DNA of 7,444 nt from an uncultured Oscillibacter sp. (GTDB lineage Bacteria > Bacillota > Clostridia > Oscillospirales > Oscillospiraceae): positions 1 to 7,444 of the forward strand of contig CAOJHG010000095.1 of the NCBI GenBank assembly GCA_948435975.1, in the 5' to 3' direction. Positions 1-6,331 of the stretch are shown here, piece after piece (the stretch's first letter is position 1; every line of letters begins with the position of its first letter). The translations under genes and the position numbers were made by a program. The notes beneath the pieces were generated by a model, which was given only the letters and a program-made list of their open reading frames with translations, searched no databases and was not told the origin of the DNA.

Positions 1-629
1 GCCACCCCATGGACGCTTACCGGGACATTGTACGCAGACTGAACGTTCCCGCCATTGGTGCAGTTCTGGCGGATCTCGCGCAGGAAAGCGGACCCGCTCG
101 TTTTGCCGACGGACAGTTTATCACCCTGGCCGGTGTGGTGACCTCCAGCAAGACCAAAACTACCAAGAACAACTCCCTGATGGCATATGTTGTAATCGAG
201 GACGAAACTGGGGCAATCGAAATGCTGTGCTTCAGCAAGATGCTGGATATCTGCGGCTCCTACCTGCGGGAAAGTCAAGCTGTAATCGTCAAAGGAAAGC
301 TGTCCGTTCGGGATGAAAAGGCGCCGCAGCTAATGTGTGATTCCGCATACCCTCTGGAGACGGCAGAAAGCGCCGCCCCAACGCCCCCTCCTCCAGCAAA
401 GCAGGAAAAAATCTTGAACGGTCAGACGCTGTTCCTGAAATTTCCCAGTATGAATCATCCCTCTGTGCGGCATATGAAGCTGGTCTTTTCCATGTTCCCC
501 GGTGAGACACAGGTGAAAATGGTCATGGCGGACACAAGAAAGGTATATGGCACCCATGTCCTGCTGCACGGCGCCCTGATCACGGAAGCCAAGGAGACGC
601 TGGGTGAGGAAAACGTTGTTATAAAATAG
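1..629 (+). CDS. dnaE: DNA polymerase III subunit alpha (DnaE), C-terminal 208 residues, 5' truncated
   Basis: This is the C-terminal end of the replicative polymerase alpha subunit; the polymerase active site lies upstream, outside the window. The reading frame is open from the first base. The first complete codons (from position 3) give HPMDAYRD, matching the GHPxDxY motif that precedes the OB-fold in DnaE, so the ATG at position 9 is internal and not a start. An OB-fold, which binds single-stranded DNA in this family, follows at about visible residues 33-118, with ITLAGVV, YVVIEDETG and VIVKGKL. A proline-rich linker (TPPPPA) leads to the C-terminal domain with LFLKFPS, FPGETQVKM and the ending LGEENVVIK, typical of DnaE tails. 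The frame ends at TAG 627-629 and a hairpin terminator follows about 80 bases on. The fragment appears intact. Clostridia also carry PolC, but this tail is of the DnaE kind. Confidence 0.95.
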   Translation, partial: HPMDAYRDIVRRLNVPAIGAVLADLAQESGPARFADGQFITLAGVVTSSKTKTTKNNSLMAYVVIEDETGAIEMLCFSKMLDICGSYLRESQAVIVKGKLSVRDEKAPQLMCDSAYPLETAESAAPTPPPPAKQEKILNGQTLFLKFPSMNHPSVRHMKLVFSMFPGETQVKMVMADTRKVYGTHVLLHGALITEAKETLGEENVVIK

Positions 630-711
630 TGCCTGATTTGCTTTCGTGTTCCTACAGAGTATAGCTCTATCAGCATACGGCAGGAATACAGGGTCAAATT
701 TGGACAAAAGT

Positions 712-751
712 AAAGAACCGGGCGGAAAAGCAAACTCCGTCCGGTTCTTTT
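712..751. terminator. Bidirectional intrinsic terminator between dnaE and gpsA
   Basis: Positions 712-726 pair with 736-750: ten perfect base pairs (AAAGAACCGG with CCGGTTCTTT), one G-U pair, then four more, around a nine-base loop. On the plus strand the stem runs into TTTTCT, a usable stop for dnaE. On the minus strand the stem is followed by ACTTTTG, so it can also end the gpsA operon, whose stop codon is about 30 bases away. It is the only strong structure in the 153-base gap between the two convergent genes; I see nothing notable in 630-711. Confidence 0.85.
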
Positions 752-782
752 CTATATGCCATACAAATTTTTTGTCAATCCC

Positions 783-1787
783 TTACAGCCACTCCCGCTC
801 CAGCAGTTCATCCTTTTTAGCGCGGCCCATCAACTCGGGCACCGCGTCCCGGACCGGCTTTCCATGGTACAGGATTTCATAGGCACAGCGGCAGATAGGC
901 ATTTCAATCCCTTCCCGCTCTGCCAGTTGGTGGATGCTCTCGGCGGCATAGTACCCTTCCACTACGGCTCCCACTTCCTGCATGGCCTCCTGTGCGCTCT
1001 TTCCCTGCCCGATCAGGATGCCAGCCCGGTTGTTCCTGGAGTGCATAGAGGTACAGGTGACAATCAAATCCCCCATTCCCGCCAAACCGCCAAACGTCCG
1101 CCGCGTACCGCCCAACTGCTCGCCCAGCCGGGTGATCTCCGCCATGGCACGGGTCATCAGGAGGGCCTTGGTATTGTCTTGGAATCCTAATCCGGTGCAG
1201 ATGCCGCAGCTAAGGGCCACCACATTTTTCAGCGCCGCCGCCAGTTCAACGCCGATAATGTCATAGCTGGTGTAGACCCGAAAATAGTCGTTCATGAAGG
1301 CGTCCTGGACAAAACGGGCAGCGTCTCGATCAGGACTGGCCGATACGCAGCCGGTGGGAAGCCGAAGGCCCACTTCCTCTGCGTGAGAGGGACCGGAAAG
1401 GGAAACAACCTTACAAATATTTTTCGTCGTCTCCTGCAAAATCTGGCTCATGCGGAGGTTGGTATCCCGCTCGATGCCCTTGGAGACAGTCACCAATACC
1501 GTTTCCGGAGTCAAGTGGGGCGCGGCCTTCCTTCCCGTCTCCCGAACCGCGAAGGACGGAGAGGCGCAAACCACCAGCGCCGCAGCTTCCAGACAGCTCA
1601 GCTCTCCAGCAATCTGAAGACTGTCCGGCAGGGGAACGCCTTTCAAGAGGGGGTTTTCCCTGGCCTGGGTCATGTGTTGGGCTTTCTCTGGATTGTGGGA
1701 CCAGAGAGTAACGTCATGCCCGTTGTCGCAGAGGACCAGAGCCAGTGCTGTCCCCCACCCCCCGCTGCCTAATACCACCGCTTTCAT
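783..1787 (-). CDS. gpsA: NAD(P)H-dependent glycerol-3-phosphate dehydrogenase
   Basis: This cytosolic enzyme reduces dihydroxyacetone phosphate to sn-glycerol 3-phosphate, the backbone for membrane phospholipids. At 334 residues it has normal family length. The N-terminal Rossmann fold carries GSGGWGTA (7-14). Other family motifs are SKGIE (102-106, with K103), SGPSHAEEV (131-139), ALKNV (185-189, K187 being the expected catalytic lysine), GFQDNTKALL (201-210) and GLAGMGDL (234-241), followed by SRNNRAG (250-256), which binds substrate and cofactor in relatives. The ATG at 1787 follows an AGGAGG site, and its first bases overlap the plsY stop (ATGA), so translation is probably coupled. It is the last gene of the der-plsY-gpsA operon, directly behind the enzyme that uses its product. 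All key residues are present. Confidence 0.97.
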   Translation of the reverse strand: MKAVVLGSGGWGTALALVLCDNGHDVTLWSHNPEKAQHMTQARENPLLKGVPLPDSLQIAGELSCLEAAALVVCASPSFAVRETGRKAAPHLTPETVLVTVSKGIERDTNLRMSQILQETTKNICKVVSLSGPSHAEEVGLRLPTGCVSASPDRDAARFVQDAFMNDYFRVYTSYDIIGVELAAALKNVVALSCGICTGLGFQDNTKALLMTRAMAEITRLGEQLGGTRRTFGGLAGMGDLIVTCTSMHSRNNRAGILIGQGKSAQEAMQEVGAVVEGYYAAESIHQLAEREGIEMPICRCAYEILYHGKPVRDAVPELMGRAKKDELLEREWL

Positions 1788-2470
1788 GTCTTGTCCTCCT
1801 TCTTATGATGCAGGCTGAATTTGCTTTCCGTGCCGCTGAGAAGACGCTGGATGTTCCCCCGATGCTTCCAAACCACCAATCCGCCGCAAAGGAACGCCAG
1901 CACCACAATGGCCGGGTCAGGATAAAACACCCAGGTGGCAAAGGGAAAGCTGGCTCCCGCCCACAGAGAACCCAGAGACACATAGCGGGTCAGCACTGCC
2001 AGGACCAGAAAGCCCCCCCAAACCACCAGGGCAATCCGCCAGTCGATCATCAGGGCAATGGTCCCGCCGGAGAGGATGCCCTTCCCGCCTTTAAAGTGGA
2101 ACATGCAGGGAAACATGTGGCCCAGGAGACAGAAGAGGGCGCTCCAGTATGCAAAGAGAAGGGCCATTCGTTCCGGGTCTGGCTGGACGGCGTTCATTCC
2201 AAAGCCTGGCTGGTAATACTGGGACAGCCACACACCAATCAGCAATGCCGCCACAGCCTTCAATACATCACAGAGGATGACAACCAGCGTCAGGAATCCG
2301 CCGAAGGTCCGGTGGAAATTGGTCAGACCTGCGTTGCCGCTGCCGTGGTTCCGCACATCGTCCCGGAGAATATATTTTGAGACGATGACCGCCCCATTGA
2401 AGCAGCCGCAAAAATAAGCAGTCACTGCCGCGATTATGAACTGGATGTGCTGTAATACCAAAACCAGCAT
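1784..2470 (-). CDS. plsY: Glycerol-3-phosphate acyltransferase PlsY (acyl-phosphate dependent)
   Basis: PlsY is an integral membrane enzyme that transfers an acyl chain from acyl phosphate to sn-glycerol 3-phosphate, giving lysophosphatidic acid, the first committed step of phospholipid synthesis. The 228 residues are very hydrophobic and hold the three family motifs: GSGNAGLTN (43-51), GHMFPCMFHFKGGKG (117-131) and HRGNIQRLLSGTE (203-215). The first motif has Leu where many members have Ala (SGNxGATN). The loop at about 82-103 and the charged tail HHKKEDKT make it somewhat longer than the common length of about 200. The ATG at 2470 has GAGGAGG eight bases upstream and starts three bases after the preceding gene ends; the stop overlaps gpsA by four bases. 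Pairing with gpsA is common and functionally sensible, since GpsA supplies its acceptor. Confidence 0.96.
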   Translation of the reverse strand: MLVLVLQHIQFIIAAVTAYFCGCFNGAVIVSKYILRDDVRNHGSGNAGLTNFHRTFGGFLTLVVILCDVLKAVAALLIGVWLSQYYQPGFGMNAVQPDPERMALLFAYWSALFCLLGHMFPCMFHFKGGKGILSGGTIALMIDWRIALVVWGGFLVLAVLTRYVSLGSLWAGASFPFATWVFYPDPAIVVLAFLCGGLVVWKHRGNIQRLLSGTESKFSLHHKKEDKT

Positions 2471-2473
2471 CGT

Positions 2474-2830
2474 TCATTCCTCCTCATGCTTCTTGTGTAA
2501 AACCGCAGAAAGAATCCGTACCAGAAGATAGACCGCCAGTGTCAGACAGCCGCCCCAAACCCTCGTGTAGAGCAGCCACCAACCATTCAGGCATCCCAGG
2601 AAAACGCTCAGTGCCAGTGCTGTCAGGTCCCACAGAATTGCCGCCAGCGTCCAGCACCGGCTGTTAGTAAAGCGGACGCCTGCCAGACGAGGCAGGACGG
2701 CTCTGCTATCAAACCATCCTAAAAGGGCAGCGGCCGTCATTGCAGGGAGCATATGACTGAACAACCAAAAGTAGCTGAGGAACTCCAGAAAGAGGATGAC
2801 CGGGTAAAAGACCTCCTCTGCACGGCTCAC
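2474..2830 (-). CDS. Small membrane protein of unknown function between der and plsY
   Basis: I do not recognise this 118-residue protein. It is strongly hydrophobic, with likely membrane segments at about 8-39 (long; perhaps one helix plus a re-entrant part), 60-88 and 92-112. A short basic stretch (about 43-58, DSRAVLPRLAGVRFTNSR) separates the first two, and the tail HKKHEEE is highly charged. Tryptophan is frequent (W22, W39, W60, W67, W84, W85, W92). No catalytic motif is visible. The start is GTG at 2830, overlapping the der stop as GTGA; AAGGAG sits only two bases before it, so initiation is probably by coupling to der. It ends three bases before plsY. Its position in a tight operon with no frame damage argues that it is a real gene. 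A membrane or lipid-related role is only a guess from its neighbours. Confidence 0.8.
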   Translation of the reverse strand: MSRAEEVFYPVILFLEFLSYFWLFSHMLPAMTAAALLGWFDSRAVLPRLAGVRFTNSRCWTLAAILWDLTALALSVFLGCLNGWWLLYTRVWGGCLTLAVYLLVRILSAVLHKKHEEE

Positions 2831-4155
2831 GGCTCCTTGTCCCCCTTCTGCCGGATCGAAATGCGGATGGGCGTCCCTTCCAGGCCAAACGTGTTCCGGA
2901 TGCAGTTCTCCAGATAGCGCTGGTAGGAAAAGTGAAACAGGCGGGCGTCGTTGCAGAATATCACGTAATGAGGCGGTTTGATCCCCACCTGGGTCATATA
3001 GTAGATTTTCAGCCGGCGTCCTTTATCCGTGGGAGGCTGGACCCGGGCTTGAGCGTCCGAAAGCACATCGTTCAGCATTCCTGTGGTGATGCGGGTGCTG
3101 GCCTGGTTGGAAACATAGTCGATCAGCTCGAAGAGACGGTCTACCCGCTGGCCGGTCTTGGCGGAAATAAACAGGATGGGCGCGTAAGTCATGAAAGACA
3201 GGCCATTCCGAACATCCTCCCGCATACGGTCCATGGTCTTCCCATCCTTTTCCACCAGGTCCCATTTATTGACCACGATGATGCTGGCTTTTCCCGCCTC
3301 GTGGGCCATGCCGGCAACCTTGGTATCCTGCTCTGTGACACCTTCCATCGCGTCGATCATGATGAGACACACGTCCGCCCGGTCAATGGCCATAGCGGCG
3401 CGGAGGGCACTGTAGCGCTCAATATTCTCCTCCACTCTGGACTTCTTCCGCAGGCCCGCCGTGTCGATAAAGACGAAACTGCCCTTGTCGTTCTCAAAAC
3501 GGGAGTCAATGGCGTCCCGTGTGGTGCCCGCTACGTCAGAGACGATCACCCGCTCCTCGCCCAGAATCTTGTTGACCAGGGAGGACTTTCCTGCGTTCGG
3601 CTTCCCGATAACGGCTACATGAATCGCATCGTCCTCCGCCTCTTCCTTCTCTTCCGGCGGGAAATATTGGACACAGGCATCCAGAAGGTCGCCGGTGCCG
3701 TGGCCATGGACAGCAGAGACGGCAATAGGGTCTCCCAGGCCCAGATTGTAGAACTCGTAGAAATCCGCCGGCGGGTCTCCAGTGGAATCCAGCTTGTTCA
3801 CCGCCAGGACGATAGGCTTTCCGCTACGCAGGAGCATATTCGCAACCTCTTGGTCAGAGGCGGTGAGGCCAGTGCGGATGTCGGTCAGAAAGACAATGAC
3901 TGCGGCGGTATCTATGGCGATTTGGGCCTGGTCCCGCATAAACTCCAGAATCTGATTGTCCGTGCGGGGCTCGATGCCGCCGGTATCCACCAAGGTAAAA
4001 GGGCGGCCGTTCCAATCGGATTCTCCATAGATGCGGTCGCGGGTCACGCCAGGGGTATCCTCCACAATGGAGATGCGTTTCCCGATAAGTTTATTAAATA
4101 ACATGGACTTGCCCACATTCGGGCGGCCCACAATGGCAATGATCGGCTTTGGCAT
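2827..4155 (-). CDS. der: Ribosome biogenesis GTPase Der (EngA)
   Basis: Der is an essential GTPase with two G domains in tandem that acts in late assembly of the 50S ribosomal subunit. Domain 1 has GRPNVGKS (10-17), DTPGVTRD (33-40), DTGG (57-60) and NKLD (120-123). Domain 2 has GKPNAGKS (184-191), DVAGTTRD (207-214), DTAG (231-234), NKWD (296-299) and SAK (331-333). A KH-like domain that contacts rRNA follows at about 352-437, including KIYYMTQ and GTPIRI. The acidic linker (PPEEKEEAEDD, 166-176) between the G domains is expected. The length of 442 is typical. The ATG at 4155 has AGGAGG six bases upstream. It is the first gene of its operon, behind a promoter with a perfect TATAAT box, and its stop overlaps the start of the next gene. 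No missing residues were seen. Confidence 0.98.
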   Translation of the reverse strand: MPKPIIAIVGRPNVGKSMLFNKLIGKRISIVEDTPGVTRDRIYGESDWNGRPFTLVDTGGIEPRTDNQILEFMRDQAQIAIDTAAVIVFLTDIRTGLTASDQEVANMLLRSGKPIVLAVNKLDSTGDPPADFYEFYNLGLGDPIAVSAVHGHGTGDLLDACVQYFPPEEKEEAEDDAIHVAVIGKPNAGKSSLVNKILGEERVIVSDVAGTTRDAIDSRFENDKGSFVFIDTAGLRKKSRVEENIERYSALRAAMAIDRADVCLIMIDAMEGVTEQDTKVAGMAHEAGKASIIVVNKWDLVEKDGKTMDRMREDVRNGLSFMTYAPILFISAKTGQRVDRLFELIDYVSNQASTRITTGMLNDVLSDAQARVQPPTDKGRRLKIYYMTQVGIKPPHYVIFCNDARLFHFSYQRYLENCIRNTFGLEGTPIRISIRQKGDKEP

Positions 4156-4190
4156 GGTCTTCCTCCTAATTAGAATCGTAAACTATGGCT

Positions 4191-4219
4191 ATTATAACCG
4201 GGATAGACTCTGGGCGCAA
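4191..4219 (-). promoter_or_regulatory. Probable sigma-A promoter of the der operon
   Basis: Read on the minus strand there is a perfect TATAAT at 4196-4191. A weak -35 box, TTGCGC (three of six matches), lies at 4219-4214 with a 17-base spacer. Transcription would start near 4184 and give a leader of about 30 bases that includes the AGGAGG of der. It sits just past the terminator of the upstream operon, as expected for an independent unit. The -10 is convincing; the -35 is not. Confidence 0.65.
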
Positions 4220-4240
4220 GGAAAATCTTTTTGGAACAGC

Positions 4241-4268
4241 AAAAGACGGAGGCAGAAATACCCCCGTC
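4241..4268 (-). terminator. Intrinsic terminator of the GntR-ABC transporter operon
   Basis: On the minus strand GACGGGGG (4268-4261) pairs with CCTCCGTC (4252-4245) with one G-U pair, around an eight-base loop, and is followed by TTTT (4244-4241). It begins about ten bases after the permease stop codon and before the der promoter. The T tract is short, so some read-through into der is possible. Confidence 0.8.
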
Positions 4269-4275
4269 CTGCACA

Positions 4276-4920
4276 TTATTTCCTCCGGCAATATCCTGCT
4301 GCACTGACCGCCAGGGACGCCAGGTATGCTCCGCACAGTGCCAGCAGGCTCAACAGCAGATATTTTACCGGGTCCCCGGTTATGGCCAGCAGGTCGGACA
4401 CCTCCCATAGTCCGTCCTCGAAATTTTTAATGAAGAAAAACAGCGGGAAAATCAGGACAATACTGGCATATTGGGAAATTTGATAGTCGAACCAGTAGCA
4501 AAACGGCAGGGTAACCACCGCCCAGGCCACCGGAATCACCATCGAAAACAGCATTGACAATCCCAACAGCATCAGGCTGAAGGTCCTGTATGCCGCAAAC
4601 ACCGCCAGATTGCACACAACGCTGAGCATCATACTGACAACGGCCGTCACAAGCACAGCACCGTATTTCACCGCCACCGTCTTCCCGCAGCTCACCGGAA
4701 GAGTCCGCTGATACTTCTTCCACTCTACCTTTTCCTCTTTTTCAAATATCAGCACATTTTGAATACCTACCACCATTGCCAGCATCACAGAAAACAGCAT
4801 CCCTGTATAGACGCCCTGTTTTGACACCAGAATGACCAGTGCCACAATTCCGATTGGCATCATCCGCTTATCCAGGCTTTTGAAAAACAGGCAGATATCC
4901 TTATAAATCAATCCCCGCAT
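4276..4920 (-). CDS. ABC-2 type transporter permease, six predicted helices
   Basis: This is the membrane half of an ABC exporter, working with the ATPase encoded just upstream. The 214 residues contain about six hydrophobic segments: 21-33, 37-57, 86-109, 114-141, 149-165 and 186-209. Between helices 2 and 3 lies a charged cytoplasmic stretch, FEKEEKVEWKKYQRTLPVS (59-77). The pattern of an acidic and basic run leading to TLPVS and a later KY is typical of the ABC-2 permease family that includes Staphylococcus PmtB/PmtD, transporters of phenol-soluble modulins. The start (ATG at 4920) lies inside the ATPase gene, a 13-base overlap, with AGGGGG about seven bases upstream. With only one permease gene, a homodimer is likely. 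The substrate cannot be read from the sequence; peptides, antibiotics or lipid-like compounds are possible. Confidence 0.85.
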   Translation of the reverse strand: MRGLIYKDICLFFKSLDKRMMPIGIVALVILVSKQGVYTGMLFSVMLAMVVGIQNVLIFEKEEKVEWKKYQRTLPVSCGKTVAVKYGAVLVTAVVSMMLSVVCNLAVFAAYRTFSLMLLGLSMLFSMVIPVAWAVVTLPFCYWFDYQISQYASIVLIFPLFFFIKNFEDGLWEVSDLLAITGDPVKYLLLSLLALCGAYLASLAVSAAGYCRRK

Positions 4921-5768
4921 GACATATCCCCCTTGATGTAAAACAACATGATGTCCTCTAACGACGCCGAATCTGCCACCGCCTTCGGATACTTTCTCTC
5001 CGCCGCCTGCCGGTCCTTCACCAGGTACTCCATACTCACCCCGGTCTCCCGCCGGACGATGTAATCCGATGGCTCCACCGCCATGCTCTTCCCACAGCGG
5101 AGAACGCCATACCGGTCCAGCAAAACATCCTTTTCCTCCTCAAACACAATTTTCCCCTGATGAATCAGCACCACATAATCCGCAATCTTCTGGATGTCCG
5201 ACGTGATGTGAGAGGAGAAAAATACGGCGTGCTCCTCATCCTGCATGAAGTCCAGCAGGATATCCAAAATCTCGTCCCGGATCACTGGGTCCAACCCAGC
5301 GGTGGCCTCGTCCAGAATCAGCAGCCGGGGCCGGTGCGCCAGGGCACAGGTGATAGACAGCTTCATTTTCATCCCCTTGGAAAAGTGCTTCACCGCCCGC
5401 TGAAGAGGCAGCCCGAAGCGTTCCAGATATGCCTGGTACAGCTTCCCGTCCCAGGAGGGATAAATCCCCGACAGCATCCGTTCCACATCCCTGGCCGTAA
5501 AGACCTCCGGGAAGCTGCATTGATCGAATACCACACCGGTCTCTCTCTTCACAGCGGCATCGGTATGGTCCCTTCCAAATATTTCAATCTCTCCCCCGTC
5601 CTTCTTCAGCTCATTCAAAATCAGGTTGATGGTGGTGCTCTTTCCCGCTCCATTTTCTCCAATGAAGCCTACAATCCTGCCCTTCGGCACCTGGAAGGAC
5701 ACATGGTCCAAAGCAAAGCCGTCAAACTGCTTGCACAGCCCCCGAACCACGACACTGTTTTCAGACAT
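4908..5768 (-). CDS. ABC transporter ATP-binding protein (YtrB/PmtA-like)
   Basis: This cytoplasmic ATPase should power the permease encoded next to it. Motifs in the 286-residue product: Walker A GENGAGKST (37-45), Q-loop glutamine in FDQ (Q83), signature FSKGMKMKL (129-137, in place of LSGGQ, as is usual in this exporter branch), Walker B LLILDEATAGLDP (149-161) and switch histidine SSH (185-187). A C-terminal extension of about 75 residues follows the nucleotide-binding fold. The frame stays open further upstream, to 5951, but the ATG at 5768 is chosen because GAAGGAGA lies six bases before it, the protein aligns from MSENSVVVRGL, and the longer form would lie inside the regulator gene. 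The gene overlaps the regulator by eight bases and the permease by 13. All ATP-binding residues are present, so it should be active. Confidence 0.93.
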   Translation of the reverse strand: MSENSVVVRGLCKQFDGFALDHVSFQVPKGRIVGFIGENGAGKSTTINLILNELKKDGGEIEIFGRDHTDAAVKRETGVVFDQCSFPEVFTARDVERMLSGIYPSWDGKLYQAYLERFGLPLQRAVKHFSKGMKMKLSITCALAHRPRLLILDEATAGLDPVIRDEILDILLDFMQDEEHAVFFSSHITSDIQKIADYVVLIHQGKIVFEEEKDVLLDRYGVLRCGKSMAVEPSDYIVRRETGVSMEYLVKDRQAAERKYPKAVADSASLEDIMLFYIKGDMSCGD

Positions 5769-6147
5769 GGCCGTCTCCTTCTTCATAAAATAGCTGTAAA
5801 ATCCCTGCCAGCCGTTCCAGGGAAATCCCATGGGCACGGCCGATCTCCGCCGCCTTTTGCAGCAGCTCTTCTGCAATGCGAAGCTGCTCCTCTTGAATAA
5901 ATTCCCGGTTTTGGGCGGACACGAAGCTGCCCTTGCCGGAAACGGTCTCAATGAAGCCGTCCCGGGTCAGGTCCTCGTAAGCCCGCTGAACCGTGATGAC
6001 GCTGATATGCAGGTCCCGAGCCAAGGCCCGCATCGAAGGCAGCGCCTCCCCCGCAGTCAGGGTCCCGTCCATGATCTGTCCCTTGATTTGCTGGCATATC
6101 TGCTCGTAGATAGGCTTTCTGCTGCGGTTGCTGATGAGGATCTCCAC
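5761..6147 (-). CDS. GntR family transcriptional regulator, YtrA subfamily
   Basis: A short GntR protein of 128 residues that probably represses its own operon. The winged helix-turn-helix occupies about 10-78, with PIYEQI (12-17), LPSMRALARDL (36-46), ITVQRAYEDLTRDG (51-64) and the wing GKGSFV (71-76). The remaining 50 residues form helices (about 82-122) without a ligand-binding domain, which is the hallmark of YtrA-type members that dimerise through short C-terminal helices. An upstream in-frame GTG at 6183 would add 12 residues but has no ribosome site; the GTG at 6147 has GGAGGAGG nine bases before it and was chosen. Its stop overlaps the ATPase start by eight bases. Gene order regulator-ATPase-permease matches the ytr and pmt operons, whose YtrA and PmtR repressors control the exporters downstream. 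The inducer is unknown. Confidence 0.92.
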   Translation of the reverse strand: MEILISNRSRKPIYEQICQQIKGQIMDGTLTAGEALPSMRALARDLHISVITVQRAYEDLTRDGFIETVSGKGSFVSAQNREFIQEEQLRIAEELLQKAAEIGRAHGISLERLAGILQLFYEEGDGHV

Positions 6148-6156
6148 GGTTGGAAT

Positions 6157-6164
6157 CCTCCTCC
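6157..6164 (-). promoter_or_regulatory. Ribosome binding site fixing the GntR start at GTG 6147
   Basis: GGAGGAGG on the minus strand, nine bases before the GTG at 6147-6145. The alternative GTG at 6183 is preceded by GTATCTCCA, with no Shine-Dalgarno match, so the shorter protein is favoured. Confidence 0.85.
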
Positions 6165-6189
6165 TCTCTATCGGACGTTCCACTGGAGA

Positions 6190-6209
6190 TACACGGCGCG
6201 CATCGTGTA
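6190..6209 (-). promoter_or_regulatory. Inverted repeat TACACG-N8-CGTGTA in the GntR leader
   Basis: A perfect 6-base dyad (6190-6195 and 6204-6209) lies in the untranslated leader, between the promoter and the GntR ribosome site. It reuses the GTGTA half-site of the main operator in the opposite arrangement. An extended GTGTACTT at 6205-6212 is also a perfect inverted match to AAGTACAC at 6238-6245. It may be an auxiliary binding site for the regulator or a small mRNA hairpin; it does not cover the ribosome site. Confidence 0.45.
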
Positions 6210-6221
6210 CTTTCCGTAATA

Positions 6222-6246
6222 TGCGTACTGGTTCGATAAGTACACT
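6222..6246 (-). promoter_or_regulatory. Candidate YtrA-type operator AGTGTA-N13-TACGCA
   Basis: On the minus strand AGTGTA (6246-6241) is followed after exactly 13 bases by TACGCA (6227-6222). From memory of the literature, Bacillus subtilis YtrA binds AGTGTA-N13-TACACT: the left half and the spacer length match fully, and the right half matches at four of six positions. The left half overlaps the last three bases of the -10 box, so bound repressor would block RNA polymerase. Its place in front of a YtrA-type regulator gene supports autoregulation. Binding is inferred, not shown. Confidence 0.7.
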
Positions 6247-6272
6247 ATAGACGCTTTGGAGCCATTTGTCAA
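6244..6272 (-). promoter_or_regulatory. Strong sigma-A promoter of the GntR-ABC operon
   Basis: On the minus strand a perfect -35 TTGACA (6272-6267), a 17-base spacer and -10 TATAGT (6249-6244, five of six). Transcription should begin near 6237, giving a leader of about 90 bases before the GntR start. A promoter this strong would make the operon highly expressed unless repressed, in keeping with the operator that overlaps its -10 box. It starts only a few bases beyond the rpmF terminator. Confidence 0.88.
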
Positions 6273-6277
6273 GAGGG

Positions 6278-6313
6278 AAAATAAAAAGAGGGAAGAAAAA
6301 CTCTCCCCTCTTT
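6278..6313 (-). terminator. Intrinsic terminator after rpmF
   Basis: On the minus strand AAAGAGGG (6313-6306) pairs perfectly with CCCTCTTT (6292-6285). Three further inner pairs (6302-6304 with 6294-6296) lie beyond one mismatch. The stem is followed by TTATTTT. It begins about 20 bases after the rpmF stop and separates this operon from the GntR promoter. Confidence 0.85.
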
Positions 6314-6331
6314 CGGTTCCCAGCCGATTCC

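Noticed and set aside
754..779. TTGACA followed after 16 bases by TATAGA on the minus strand, just past the gpsA stop
   Set aside because: It would fire straight into the terminator and the 3' end of dnaE with no gene to serve. The -10 is weak; probably chance in an AT-rich gap.
2932..4101. 389-codon plus-strand open frame opposite der
   Set aside because: It is antisense to a fully intact der gene, has no recognisable domain and low-quality composition; a codon-bias shadow.
5769..5951. N-terminal extension of the ABC ATPase frame
   Set aside because: The extra residues are basic and Cys-rich, match no ATPase, and lie inside the regulator gene. The ATG at 5768 has its own ribosome site.
6148..6183. 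Upstream GTG start for the GntR gene adding 12 residues
   Set aside because: There is no Shine-Dalgarno sequence before 6183, the added residues span the real ribosome site, and they do not resemble a GntR N terminus.
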